Positions 47,278 through 56,590 of a stretch of DNA of 64,000 nt are shown here, piece by piece; the first letter of the stretch is position 1, and every line of letters starts with the position of its first letter. This DNA is from an uncultured Lachnospiraceae bacterium (GTDB lineage Bacteria; Bacillota; Clostridia; Lachnospirales; Lachnospiraceae), in contig CAJULA010000003.1 in assembly GCA_910587155.1 (NCBI GenBank), positions 39,141 to 103,140 of the forward strand, read 5' to 3'. Under the pieces are notes generated by a model, which saw only the letters and a list, made by a program, of their open reading frames with translations, made no database searches and was not told the DNA's origin. Made by a program: the position numbers and the translations under genes.

Positions 47278-48995
47278 TCCGAAACGGGGCGGGCAGCAGG
47301 GAAAAGTGGAAGGACGCAGGGCTGACGGTATTATGTGTTGTGGCCGCCTGGGCGGCGCTTTCCGTATGCTTTGATTTTTATTACGATCTCAACGACGATA
47401 TGGCCATGAAAGATATTTTGTCCGGTACTTATACCGGAATACCGGACGGGCATAATATACAGATGCTGTATCCCCTGGGATGGCTGTTGGCTTTTTGCTA
47501 CCGGTTTATGCCGACGGTGCCGTGGTATGGTGTTTTTCTGTGTGGCTGCCAGTTTCTGGCGCTGCAGAGTTGCCTTTTTTGTGTAGTCTCCCGTCTGGAA
47601 GGACGCGGAAAGAAAATGGCGGCGGCCATATCGCTGACTGCTGCGGCGCTGGCGCTTTTTTTGTATGAATTTGTTTTTGTGCAGTATACAGTGACGGCGG
47701 CCCTGCTTGTTCTGGCGGCCATGGTGCGTCTCTTTACCTGCCCTTCGCGGGAAGCGGCGGGATGGCGGCTGCTCCGTCAGCTGATTACGGCAGCGCTGGT
47801 TGGTGTGGCATTTTATCTGCGTACGGAGATAACCCTGCTCTTGTGTCCGTTTCTGCTGCTGGCGGCGGGGTGGCGGATTATAAAAGAGCGTCAGATGCTG
47901 CGCGGCTATGCCGTCTTTTTTCTGACTACGGCCCTTTTGATGGGACTGGGACTGGCGGCGGACGGCGCGGCTTATGCCAGTCCGGAATGGCGGTCGTTCC
48001 GGCAGTTTTTTGACGAGCGGACAAGGGTGTATGATTTTTACGGCCTGCCCGATTATGAAAAGCACAGAGATTTTTATGATACCATCGGCATTGCAGAAGC
48101 AGAATATACCCTGCTGGATAATTATAATTTTGATCTGGATGATGAGATCGACACAAAGGTGATGACACAGATTGCTGATTATGCGGCTTCTCATCAGGAA
48201 CCTGGGGCAGCGCGGCGGCTGTATCTGAGTGTGTATACGTATCTTTACCGGTTTACCCATGGGCAGGAACTGATTTTTGATCTGCTGACGGTATTTTCCT
48301 ATTTTTTTCTGTTCAGGGCTGCCGTGCGCAGGCGACAGGGGCAGCTTTTCCGGTGTCTTGTTATACTGCTCACACTTAGGACGATCTTGTGGCTGTTTTT
48401 GCTCTACCGGGGGCGTGTGCCGGAACGGATCACGCATCCTCTTTATCTGGCGGAGCTTATCATGCTGGGGCTTCTGTTTTTGCAGGAGGGAGAGGCCTTT
48501 GGGTGGAAAAAATATGAAAAATGGGCTATACTGTCTTTATATGTGCTCGTTTTTGTCTGTACTGCCGCAGTGCACACCGGGAAAGTCAGAGAGGAATATG
48601 GCGGCAGAGAGACGCGGAATGTGCAGTGGCAGGACTGGAAGGCATACTGCCGGGAACATCCGCAGCGTTTTTACTTCCTGGATGTCTATTCGACGGTGGC
48701 CTATTCAGAGAAGATGTTTGGCGATTGTTCTCCGGCTTACAGAAATTTTGACCTGCTGGGCGGCTGGTGTGTAAAAAGCCCGCTGGCGAAGGCCAAGCGG
48801 GAAGCCGCGGAATGCGACAGCGCACAAATGGCGCTGGCAAAAGGCAGGGCGTTGTTTGTGGCAGATCCGATGACGAAAACATGGAAGGCGGATTTTTTGC
48901 CTGCGTATTACAGAGAAACAGGGACAGAGATCCTGATGCAGGAAGTGGATACGTGTGGCAGGTTTTCCGTTTATGGTATTTCAGAGCATAAATGA
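47274..48995 (+). CDS. Polytopic membrane protein, GT-C-like
   Basis: This 573-aa protein has about 10-11 helices and an extracytoplasmic C-terminal region (about 440-573). The first loop CFDFYYDLNDDMAMKDILSG (about 32-51) holds an acidic cluster like the GT-C metal/donor motif. Residues YTGIPDGHNIQMLYPLGWLL follow. It overlaps the wecE-like gene by ATGA, so it may transfer the Fuc4N-type sugar or a hexose. It shares its general plan, but no evident sequence identity, with the 44210 protein. No named family recognised. Confidence 0.55.
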   Translation: MIRNGAGSREKWKDAGLTVLCVVAAWAALSVCFDFYYDLNDDMAMKDILSGTYTGIPDGHNIQMLYPLGWLLAFCYRFMPTVPWYGVFLCGCQFLALQSCLFCVVSRLEGRGKKMAAAISLTAAALALFLYEFVFVQYTVTAALLVLAAMVRLFTCPSREAAGWRLLRQLITAALVGVAFYLRTEITLLLCPFLLLAAGWRIIKERQMLRGYAVFFLTTALLMGLGLAADGAAYASPEWRSFRQFFDERTRVYDFYGLPDYEKHRDFYDTIGIAEAEYTLLDNYNFDLDDEIDTKVMTQIADYAASHQEPGAARRLYLSVYTYLYRFTHGQELIFDLLTVFSYFFLFRAAVRRRQGQLFRCLVILLTLRTILWLFLLYRGRVPERITHPLYLAELIMLGLLFLQEGEAFGWKKYEKWAILSLYVLVFVCTAAVHTGKVREEYGGRETRNVQWQDWKAYCREHPQRFYFLDVYSTVAYSEKMFGDCSPAYRNFDLLGGWCVKSPLAKAKREAAECDSAQMALAKGRALFVADPMTKTWKADFLPAYYRETGTEILMQEVDTCGRFSVYGISEHK

Positions 48996-49112
48996 AGTGG
49001 TGCGGACGGCGTCGTCGACGCATCTGGCTGCGGGCAGAGGACAGAGAGCGGGCCGTAAGCGGCGGGGCATTTGGTCCCGGCAGAAGACTGACAGGGAAAG
49101 CAGACGGGGAAA

Positions 49113-49661
49113 ATGAACGTGAACCAGGAAATTATCACAGGAGAACATGTGACATTGCGGCCGATCACGGCAGAGGATACGGACAATATTGTCCGCTGGC
49201 GCAACAGCGATCATGTGAGAAGAAATTTTATATATCAGACGCTTTTCACGCCCGACAGCCATGGGGAATGGCTGAGAGATAAGGTGGGGACAGGACTGGT
49301 GGAACAGTTTATCATCCATGTTACGGATGAGGATATGGACGTGGGCAGCGTTTATCTGCGGGATATTGACCGCACGCACAGGCGGGCGGAATTCGGTATC
49401 TTTATCGGGGAGCAGTCTCAGATGCATAAGGGGATCGGCTCGGAGTGTATCCGGCTGATTGTCAGATACGGATTTGAAAAACTCAGACTCCATAAAATAT
49501 TTCTGCGTGTTCTTGCAGATAATGAGATAGCGAGGAGATCCTATGAAAAAGCAGGGTTCATGCAGGAAGCTTACCTCAAGGACGAGGTGTGTATCCGTGG
49601 CAGCTACAAGGATCTGATTCTGATGCGTATCATCAATCCGCAGGAGGGGTATCATGGATAA
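49113..49661 (+). CDS. GNAT-family N-acetyltransferase
   Basis: This 182-aa RimJ/RimL-type GNAT protein has VTLRPITAEDTDNIVRWRN at the N-terminus, QMHKGIGSECIRLIVRYGF (about 102-120) with the acetyl-CoA loop, and DNEIARRSYEKAGF. The position near the wecE-like gene and before a GtrB-like enzyme suggests N-acetylation of an amino sugar (dTDP-Fuc4N or the bacillosamine precursor) rather than a ribosomal protein. It overlaps the next gene by 8 nt. The 117-nt gap before it holds nothing recognisable. Confidence 0.8.
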   Translation: MNVNQEIITGEHVTLRPITAEDTDNIVRWRNSDHVRRNFIYQTLFTPDSHGEWLRDKVGTGLVEQFIIHVTDEDMDVGSVYLRDIDRTHRRAEFGIFIGEQSQMHKGIGSECIRLIVRYGFEKLRLHKIFLRVLADNEIARRSYEKAGFMQEAYLKDEVCIRGSYKDLILMRIINPQEGYHG

Positions 49662-50601
49662 AGTGAGCTTTGTAATCCCCTGTTACCGCTCGGAGCTTAC
49701 GCTGGGGCATGTGGTGGAAGAGATACGCGCGGTGATGACGCAGCTTTCGGCGTACCGTTATGAGATCGTCCTGATTAATGACTGTTCACCGGATGATACG
49801 CTTGGGGTGATACGGGGACTTTGTGAGACGTATGACAATATAACCGGTATTTCCCTGGCCAGGAATTTTGGGCAGCATGCCGCGCTGATGGCGGGATTTC
49901 GTCATGTGACGGGAGATATCGTCATCTGTCTGGACGACGACGGACAGACGCCTGCCGGGGACGTGGGGAAGTTTCTGGCGGAGATTGAGGCGGGCCGGGA
50001 TGTGGTGTATGCCAGATACCTGAATAAGCAGCACACCGCGTTTCGCAATTTCGGCAGCAAAATCAATGAGATCATGACGAGGTTTATGCTGGGAAAACCA
50101 AAAGAACTGTATATTTCCAGTTATTTTGCCGCCAAACGCTATGTGATCGACGAGGTAGTGCGGTACGAAAACTCGTATCCCTATGTGATTGGTCTGGTGC
50201 TGCGCACGACCAAAAATATCTGTAATGTGGATGTGAAACACCGCCAGCGTGAGACGGGGCATTCCGGGTATACGATGAAGAAGCTGTTTGGCCTGTGGTT
50301 CAACGGGTTTACGGCCTTTTCCATTCAGCCGCTGCGGTTTGCCACCATGGTGGGGATATTTTGTGCGGGCAGTGGTTTTTTGTATGGTATCTATACCGTC
50401 ATCAAGAGACTGATCAATCCTGCGGTGCCGCTGGGATTCAGTTCCCTGATGTCGGCGGTGGTATTTCTGGGCGGTATGATTATGCTGATGCTGGGACTCA
50501 TCGGCGAATATGTGGGAAGAATCTATATCAGCCTGAACAATTCCCCGCAATATGTGATCCGGGAAATCATCAGGCAAGAAGGAAGTGAGCATGAGATATA
50601 A
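49654..50601 (+). CDS. GtrB/ArnC-like polyprenyl-phosphate glycosyltransferase (GT2)
   Basis: This 315-aa protein has a GT2 domain with FVIPCYRSELTLGHVVEEI (5-23), VLINDCSPDDT, SLARNFGQHAALMAGFRHV and CLDDDGQTP. Two C-terminal helices follow (about 229-253 and 264-290), ending in LIGEYVGRIYISLNNSPQYV, a standard ending of the ArnC/GtrB family. It makes a polyprenyl-phosphate-linked sugar for an extracytoplasmic GT-C transferase. The GT39-like gene overlaps its end, forming a neat donor-maker/transferase pair. Confidence 0.88.
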   Translation: MDKVSFVIPCYRSELTLGHVVEEIRAVMTQLSAYRYEIVLINDCSPDDTLGVIRGLCETYDNITGISLARNFGQHAALMAGFRHVTGDIVICLDDDGQTPAGDVGKFLAEIEAGRDVVYARYLNKQHTAFRNFGSKINEIMTRFMLGKPKELYISSYFAAKRYVIDEVVRYENSYPYVIGLVLRTTKNICNVDVKHRQRETGHSGYTMKKLFGLWFNGFTAFSIQPLRFATMVGIFCAGSGFLYGIYTVIKRLINPAVPLGFSSLMSAVVFLGGMIMLMLGLIGEYVGRIYISLNNSPQYVIREIIRQEGSEHEI

Positions 50602-52018
50602 CCTGTCAAAAAAACAGCAGACAGTGCTGCTGGCCATGCCGGCCCTGCTCTTTTTGCTGTGTTATCTTTCTTTATGTTTTAACAATAATATATGGACGGA
50701 TGAGGGATTTACCATTGAACTGTTAAAGGAAGACTTTGCGGGGATTATCCGGGGGACAGCTTCCGATGTCCATCCGCCCCTGTACTACCTGATCGCCAAA
50801 TGCGCTACGCTTGTATTCGGCGACGGTCTGTTTCTGCTGAAGCTGGTATCCATCCTGCCCATGGTGCTCTGTATGACCGTTGGAGCGGGCATTGTGTGGA
50901 AGCGGTTCGGATTGCGGGAGGCTGTGCTTTTTTCCGTCTTTCTGGGTGTGATCCCCTGTACGATGGAATACGCGGTGCAGGTACGGATGTATTCCTGGGC
51001 GATCTTTTTTGTAACTTTTATGGCTTTGTGGGCTTATGAGGCGTATCTGGAGGGGAAATGGCGGTATTATGCCGGTATCATCCTGGCATCCGCGGCTGCC
51101 GCATATACCCACTATTTTGCGTTTGTGTCCGTGATACTGGTCTATGGGTTTCTCTTTCTTGCGCTTGCGGCGGCCAAACGCCGGGAATTAGGGAAATGGC
51201 TGCTCAGTGTCGGGGCCTCTCTGCTGTTATATGCGCCATGGATCCCCTATATGCGGCTGCAGATCAAAGGCGTATCCAGAAATTACTGGATCGAAGAGAT
51301 TACCGGGGAGACAGTGAAAGAATTTTTTCCCTTTCTGTTTGATATGGGGATTCCGGGCACGACACTGATCTGGCTTTCGCTGCTGGCCGTATCGCTCCTG
51401 TTGGCTGTGCGCATGATCGTATCCGGCCAGCGGGATATGGCGCAGCAGGGGAGAGCCAGGGGGATCTTTGCCCTGCTGTGTCTGCTTACCCCGGTGTTTA
51501 CCGCAGTGACGGGGATCGTAGCTTCTGCTTTGATACGGCCTGTTTTTATTGTGCGATATCTTTTGCCGTGCATGGGGCTGCTTGCACTCTTTGCCGCCAT
51601 TACGCTGGCGGCATATGCCGGGAAAGCCGTATATGCTGCCCTGCTTTTTTTCCTGCTCTGTGCAGGCGGTGTGGATTATGGGCAGTCCATATACCGGGAA
51701 TACGAATGGACCCATACAAAAGAGACGGAAGAATTTCTGGCGGCAAATGTGGGGGAACATGATATCATCGCCTACAATTATGAAAGTTACAAATTCATTT
51801 ATGACTATTATTGGAGTGATGATCAGAAGATACTCTGGCAGGAAGTGAATCTGGATGACAATGATTATGATACCATCTGGCTGCTGGATACGATCTACTG
51901 GCCCACACCGACGGATCCTTATCTGGCGGAACATGGCTGGCAAAAGGAGTTTATGGGAAATTACGGGATTGAACACAACGATTTTAAAATCTATAAAATC
52001 GAAAGGATATCACATTGA
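50591..52018 (+). CDS. GT39/GT83-like (ArnT/PMT-type) glycosyltransferase
   Basis: This 475-aa polytopic protein has about 10-11 helices. The first extracytoplasmic loop has IWTDEGFTIELLKED (about 34-48), and DVHPPLYYLIAK (about 59-70) follows. These are the acidic and HPPLYY motifs of GT-C enzymes that use polyprenyl-phosphate sugars. I chose the ATG at 50591, 7 nt after AAGGAAG, over a GTG at 50585. The gene overlaps the GtrB-like gene and is followed by a small membrane protein whose start overlaps its stop. Confidence 0.82.
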   Translation: MRYNLSKKQQTVLLAMPALLFLLCYLSLCFNNNIWTDEGFTIELLKEDFAGIIRGTASDVHPPLYYLIAKCATLVFGDGLFLLKLVSILPMVLCMTVGAGIVWKRFGLREAVLFSVFLGVIPCTMEYAVQVRMYSWAIFFVTFMALWAYEAYLEGKWRYYAGIILASAAAAYTHYFAFVSVILVYGFLFLALAAAKRRELGKWLLSVGASLLLYAPWIPYMRLQIKGVSRNYWIEEITGETVKEFFPFLFDMGIPGTTLIWLSLLAVSLLLAVRMIVSGQRDMAQQGRARGIFALLCLLTPVFTAVTGIVASALIRPVFIVRYLLPCMGLLALFAAITLAAYAGKAVYAALLFFLLCAGGVDYGQSIYREYEWTHTKETEEFLAANVGEHDIIAYNYESYKFIYDYYWSDDQKILWQEVNLDDNDYDTIWLLDTIYWPTPTDPYLAEHGWQKEFMGNYGIEHNDFKIYKIERISH

Positions 52019-52665
52019 AGATGAAGAAGTGCGGAAAATGGCCGCCGGGGGCATGGCTGATCCTGGCATGTATGGCAGTGCTCTGGCTGCTTGTGTGGCC
52101 GGTGGGTGTGATAAAGGATGAACTGATATCGAGGACTGCGGCGGATTACAGTATGAATACAGGGCCAGTGGGAGAAGTGGCGGCGATTCAGGAGTTTGTC
52201 CCCCAGTATGCCCATATCCGGTCGGTGGGAGTGGATGTGGGAAAAATGGACGGCGCAGCAGATCAGGGAACACTGTATCTGCACTTCTATGACGAGAACC
52301 TGCAGGAATTTGCAAAAATCCCACAGGACATCGGGGAGATGAAAGACGGGGAGCTGACCGATATTCCCGTGAATCTGAAGCTGGAAGCAGGCAGGCGCTA
52401 TTATGTGGGAATCCTTTGCGAAGGGTATGGAGAGGCGGCGCCGGTGGTGCATTACCGTTCCCTGTCAGGAAACGGACCGGTGGAGAATCTGCATTTTTAT
52501 TATGGCCCCAATGTGATTGCGGATGCCAGTGCCAATATCCGCTTTCTTTACCGGATTCCGCTGACGGTTTCACAGATTCTGTTTTATGACAGCCTGATCC
52601 TCCTGGCGGGGGTTTGGGCGATAACGATGCTGAAAAAGGCGGGGCAGCAGGAAAGGAAAGAGTAA
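52015..52665 (+). CDS. Bitopic membrane protein with extracytoplasmic domain, unknown function
   Basis: This 216-aa protein has one helix near each end (about 13-31 and 183-205), with about 150 residues between them predicted outside the cell. The central part is beta-rich by eye, with TLYLHFYDENLQEFAKIPQDI and GRRYYVGILCEGYGE. I do not recognise it. The TTG at 52015 overlaps the previous stop (TTGA) and has AAAGGA 7 nt upstream. The ATG at 52021 is an alternative. Position between the GT39-like enzyme and the ligase-like protein suggests an accessory role in glycan transfer. Confidence 0.6.
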   Translation: MKMKKCGKWPPGAWLILACMAVLWLLVWPVGVIKDELISRTAADYSMNTGPVGEVAAIQEFVPQYAHIRSVGVDVGKMDGAADQGTLYLHFYDENLQEFAKIPQDIGEMKDGELTDIPVNLKLEAGRRYYVGILCEGYGEAAPVVHYRSLSGNGPVENLHFYYGPNVIADASANIRFLYRIPLTVSQILFYDSLILLAGVWAITMLKKAGQQERKE

Positions 52666-52711
52666 TGGCACAGAATGCGGCCGGCAGAGGAGAAAAAGGA
52701 CAGTCAGGAAA

Positions 52712-54643
52712 ATGACAGAGCATGTGGAGAGAACGGATGAGAAAACTGAAAAAAGAATCAGACGGGTGCTGTATACTTTTGTAGGGGCGGCAGCGGCGCT
52801 GTTTTTTTATGTATCCGTCCTGCAAAATTTGTTTGGCGGTACACTCTGGGATCGCGGTATGTATGGGCTGGGCACAGCGCTGCTGGCAGCGCTGCTGTGT
52901 ATATGGATACACAGCCTTCCTTTTATGCGGCTTTTGCGGGCGCTGGGGGAAGAGCAGACCCAGGTTTCCGTGATACAGATTGGCTGCTTTGCCTGTATCT
53001 GTCTGATGACACTCTACTATTATAATTCCGGCAGTGAATATGGGCACAGTGTGGCAACCAGGGTTATGAATTGTTCCTTCGGCATTGCGCTGCTTCTTCT
53101 GTACCAAAGGCAGGAACGGGGGCGGCATTTGATCAGGTGGACGCAGGATTTTGCGACAGTGGTTTTTATCGTGGGCTCTTTCTTACGGGAGCGGAACGAA
53201 AAAGAGATGGTGATGTATCTGCTCAGTGCGCTTACGGTCTGGATCTATTGTGCTGTGCTTGGCTGTCTGGCTGTCAGAATACGGCACGGGGAGGTACAGA
53301 GGCGCTTTTCGGCCTATGGATGGCTTGTCCTGGCTCTGTTTACGGGTATGGTCCTGTTCCGCAATACGAGGACCTGGCCTTTTTCGGTGGTGATTCCTTT
53401 CGGCAGCCTGTATCTTACCCGGTTTACGCAGCAGGAAATGAACCGTTTCCTCGGAAATTTTTGTTATGGATGCCTGTTGGCCTTCTGGCTGATGTTTGGC
53501 AGCGGAATCCTGTTCCGCCCTTATTACAGTTTTGAATTTGTCAGATACCCGGGATGGTTTAATTCAGTGGCTACGGCCGGCCTGTTCTGGCTGCTTGTAT
53601 TCGGATGCAGTGTCAGCTGTCTGCTGGCAAAATACAGTGGGCCGGGCAGCATCAGAAATTGTCTCTATGAACTGTTTACCCTGGGAGCGGCGGAGACTTA
53701 TCTGCTGATGGGGATGTCCCGCACATCGCTTCTGGGCACGGCGGTCGTATCAGTCGCCACCTTTCTGGTCGTGGAGGTTGTGCGTTACCGGGACGCTGTC
53801 AGGGGGATGGCAGTGAAAGCGGCGCTCGTTATCTGTCCGGCGCTTGTGCTCTTTCCGGTGGTATATACCCTGACCAGGTGTATCCCGGCGGTGGTGGCCA
53901 GGCCGGTCTGGATCACGGGAGCGGAATGGTTCAGTGACCGCATTCAGAAAAAGGAACCGGCCGATTCCAGCAAATATATGAATGTTCCCCAGCTGGGGGA
54001 AAGCCTGCTGGAAAAGCTGTTTGGCATTGAGATCAATCTGAGTGCTCTGGCAGGGGCGGTAAGCGGCCCGGGAGACGGTGTTACCATAGATGAAAACGGT
54101 GAGATCACGGTTGCCGATAACGTAGTGGACTATTATATCAAAGACGGACAGATCTATACGGTCAAGGATTACACATTTTCCAATGAGGATACGGAAGACG
54201 TGTCCAATGGCCGGTTTGACATTTTCCGCCTTTATTACCATAATTTAAATCTTACCGGGCATGATTCGATGCTGGTGGAGGATGTGGATGAGAATATTAC
54301 GCTGTATCATGCCCATAATTCTTATATGCAGGCAGCGCATGACCATGGCATTCCCACGGGACTTTTGTTTGTACTTGTTGTTTTTCTGGGGGTGCCCGTA
54401 AGTATTATCTATTATAAAAAGAATTATTTTTCGGTAAGTTTTGCCATTTTTCCGGTGATTGTGGTAATATCTTTTATGATTGCGGGAATGACAGAATGGG
54501 TTTTCCATCCCAGTATTCCCATCGGGTTCGCATTTTTGATCGGACTGACGCCCCTTATGGCTGCAAAAGAGCCTGTCTGCTCACAGCCTGTTGCAGAAAA
54601 AGAAACCGGGGACAGGAACCATAAAGCGTCGGGGATCATATGA
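52712..54643 (+). CDS. O-antigen ligase/polymerase (Wzy_C-like) membrane protein
   Basis: This 643-aa protein has about 11-12 helices and a large extracytoplasmic loop (about 410-530). The loop ends in ITLYHAHNSYMQAAHDHGIP (about 526-545), the HN and GxP pattern of WaaL/PglL/Wzy enzymes that move glycans from undecaprenyl pyrophosphate. GMSRTSLLGTAVVSVATFLV supplies the arginine-containing helix. It could polymerise repeat units, or ligate them to a protein or cell-wall acceptor. It is the second polymerase-class protein here after the EpsG homologue at 25509. It overlaps the pglF-like gene. Confidence 0.75.
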   Translation: MTEHVERTDEKTEKRIRRVLYTFVGAAAALFFYVSVLQNLFGGTLWDRGMYGLGTALLAALLCIWIHSLPFMRLLRALGEEQTQVSVIQIGCFACICLMTLYYYNSGSEYGHSVATRVMNCSFGIALLLLYQRQERGRHLIRWTQDFATVVFIVGSFLRERNEKEMVMYLLSALTVWIYCAVLGCLAVRIRHGEVQRRFSAYGWLVLALFTGMVLFRNTRTWPFSVVIPFGSLYLTRFTQQEMNRFLGNFCYGCLLAFWLMFGSGILFRPYYSFEFVRYPGWFNSVATAGLFWLLVFGCSVSCLLAKYSGPGSIRNCLYELFTLGAAETYLLMGMSRTSLLGTAVVSVATFLVVEVVRYRDAVRGMAVKAALVICPALVLFPVVYTLTRCIPAVVARPVWITGAEWFSDRIQKKEPADSSKYMNVPQLGESLLEKLFGIEINLSALAGAVSGPGDGVTIDENGEITVADNVVDYYIKDGQIYTVKDYTFSNEDTEDVSNGRFDIFRLYYHNLNLTGHDSMLVEDVDENITLYHAHNSYMQAAHDHGIPTGLLFVLVVFLGVPVSIIYYKKNYFSVSFAIFPVIVVISFMIAGMTEWVFHPSIPIGFAFLIGLTPLMAAKEPVCSQPVAEKETGDRNHKASGII

Positions 54644-56523
54644 TAAAAAGGGGTATTATGAAAAAAAAGGTACTGAATTATAAGCTGATCACAAGACGGG
54701 CGTTTCTGCTTGCCTATGATATCATTGCCGTCTGCTGCAGCAATTTCCTGGCGCTGCTTTTGCGGTATGAATTTCAGATGGATGAGATTCCGGGCTATTT
54801 CAGGGATGCGGTATGGGCGCATCTGCCGGTGAGTATTCTGCTCACTCTGCTGTTGTTTTATTTCTTCCGGCTTTACCACAGCCTCTGGGCGTATGCGGGC
54901 GTGAGTGAGATGCAGAATATTATTGTGGCCTGTTTTGCCAGCGCGGCGCTGCAGGGTGTGACGCTGCTTGTCTTTGACCGCGATGTTCCCAAGAGCTATT
55001 ATTTTTTCAATGCCTTTTTGCTGGTGGGCGCTACGATGATGAGCCGCTTCGCCTATCGCTTTGCCAGAGAAAAACGCCGCCGGATGCACAATAAGAAAAA
55101 CGGTATTTCGGTGATGATCGTAGGAGCAGGCGATGCGGGCAATACGATCATCAAGGAGATCAATTCCAGCTATTTCAGTACGATGCGCATCCGGACGATT
55201 ATTGATGATGATCCGCAGAAGCAGGGCAGATTTATCCAGGGAATCAAAGTGGCGGGAGGCCGGGATACGATTGTGGAAAATGCCGCTCTGTTTGGCATTG
55301 ACGAGATCATCATAGCCATTCCCTCCGCGGGGCGGCGGACGATCAGGGAGATCGTGGAGATCGCGGGCCAGACCAACTGTAAGCTGCGGACATTGCCGGG
55401 CATGTATCAGCTTGTAAACGGTGAAGTGGACGTGAGCAAGCTGCGTGATGTGGATGTGGAAGATCTGCTGGGAAGAGATCCGATCAAAGTGGATCTGGAT
55501 TCCATCCTGGGCTATGTCAAGGATAAGACGGTGCTGGTCACCGGAGGAGGCGGCTCTATCGGAAGTGAGCTGTGCAGGCAGATCGCTTCTCATCAGCCCG
55601 GGCGGCTGATTATCCTGGATATTTATGAGAACAATGCCTATGAGATCCAACAGGAGCTGCTGCTGAAATATCCTAAGCTGGATATGATTGTGCTGATTGC
55701 TTCCGTGCGCAATACCAACCGGATCAATAAGATATTTGAGGTGTATCATCCGGATATTGTCTATCATGCGGCGGCCCATAAACATGTGCCGCTGATGGAG
55801 ACCAGCCCGGATGAGGCGATTAAGAACAATGTATTCGGTACATGGAAAACGGCGCAGGCGGCAGCCATGAATAACGTAAAGAAATTTGTCATGATTTCCA
55901 CGGATAAGGCGGTGAACCCCACCAATGTCATGGGGGCTTCCAAACGGATCTGTGAGATGATCATTCAGACCTTTAATAAATATTATGAGACGGAGTTTGT
56001 CGCCGTGCGTTTTGGCAATGTGCTGGGCAGCAATGGCAGTGTCATCCCCCTGTTCCGCAAACAGATCGAGGCGGGCGGGCCCGTGACGGTGACACACCCG
56101 GATATCATCCGTTATTTTATGACCATACCGGAGGCGGTCTCCCTTGTTCTGCAGGCGGGGGCTTATGCGAAAGGCGGGGAGATTTTTATTCTGGATATGG
56201 GTGAGCCGGTCAGGATATTGGATCTGGCCAAGAATCTGATCCGTCTGTCGGGCTACAAAATAGATGATGATATCAGGATTGAATTCACGGGACTGCGTCC
56301 CGGAGAAAAACTGTATGAAGAGTTGCTGATGGATGAAGAGGGGATGCGGGAAACGGAAAACCGTCTGATTCATATCGGCAGACCCATAGAATTTGATGAG
56401 AGAAAATTTTTTGTACAGCTCAAGACGCTCAAGGATGCGGTGGAGGCAGAACGGGATGATGTCAGAGAGCTGATCAAAGAGATTGTACCTACGTATATGC
56501 CGCAAAACGGCCGGCAGATATGA
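54640..56523 (+). CDS. pglF: Membrane-bound UDP-GlcNAc 4,6-dehydratase (retaining), PglF/CapD-like
   Basis: This 627-aa protein has four N-terminal helices (about 20-140), a Rossmann-like domain (about 155-260) and an SDR dehydratase domain (about 290-600) with TGGGGSIGSELCRQI (301-315). The catalytic motif is D422-K423 with M431 in STDKAVNPTNVMGASK. Met in place of Tyr marks the retaining type, which makes UDP-4-keto-6-deoxy-GlcNAc for bacillosamine. The start at 54640 overlaps the previous stop (ATGA). ATG 54658, with AAGGGG before it, is an alternative. pglE-like and pglC-like genes follow. Confidence 0.92.
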   Translation: MIKRGIMKKKVLNYKLITRRAFLLAYDIIAVCCSNFLALLLRYEFQMDEIPGYFRDAVWAHLPVSILLTLLLFYFFRLYHSLWAYAGVSEMQNIIVACFASAALQGVTLLVFDRDVPKSYYFFNAFLLVGATMMSRFAYRFAREKRRRMHNKKNGISVMIVGAGDAGNTIIKEINSSYFSTMRIRTIIDDDPQKQGRFIQGIKVAGGRDTIVENAALFGIDEIIIAIPSAGRRTIREIVEIAGQTNCKLRTLPGMYQLVNGEVDVSKLRDVDVEDLLGRDPIKVDLDSILGYVKDKTVLVTGGGGSIGSELCRQIASHQPGRLIILDIYENNAYEIQQELLLKYPKLDMIVLIASVRNTNRINKIFEVYHPDIVYHAAAHKHVPLMETSPDEAIKNNVFGTWKTAQAAAMNNVKKFVMISTDKAVNPTNVMGASKRICEMIIQTFNKYYETEFVAVRFGNVLGSNGSVIPLFRKQIEAGGPVTVTHPDIIRYFMTIPEAVSLVLQAGAYAKGGEIFILDMGEPVRILDLAKNLIRLSGYKIDDDIRIEFTGLRPGEKLYEELLMDEEGMRETENRLIHIGRPIEFDERKFFVQLKTLKDAVEAERDDVRELIKEIVPTYMPQNGRQI

Positions 56524-56590
56524 GTCAGGAATGGAAACGGCAGACGTGCCCGGGCGGTCTGTCAGGAGACTGGGGAAGGGAGTGTTTGAA

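Noticed and set aside
48992..49282. 96-codon ORF before and into the GNAT gene
   Set aside because: Arg/Gly-rich, overlaps the real GNAT frame, and lacks a ribosome site.
54424..56505. 693-codon minus-strand ORF opposite the pglF-like gene
   Set aside because: Antisense shadow. The plus-strand protein has intact catalytic motifs.
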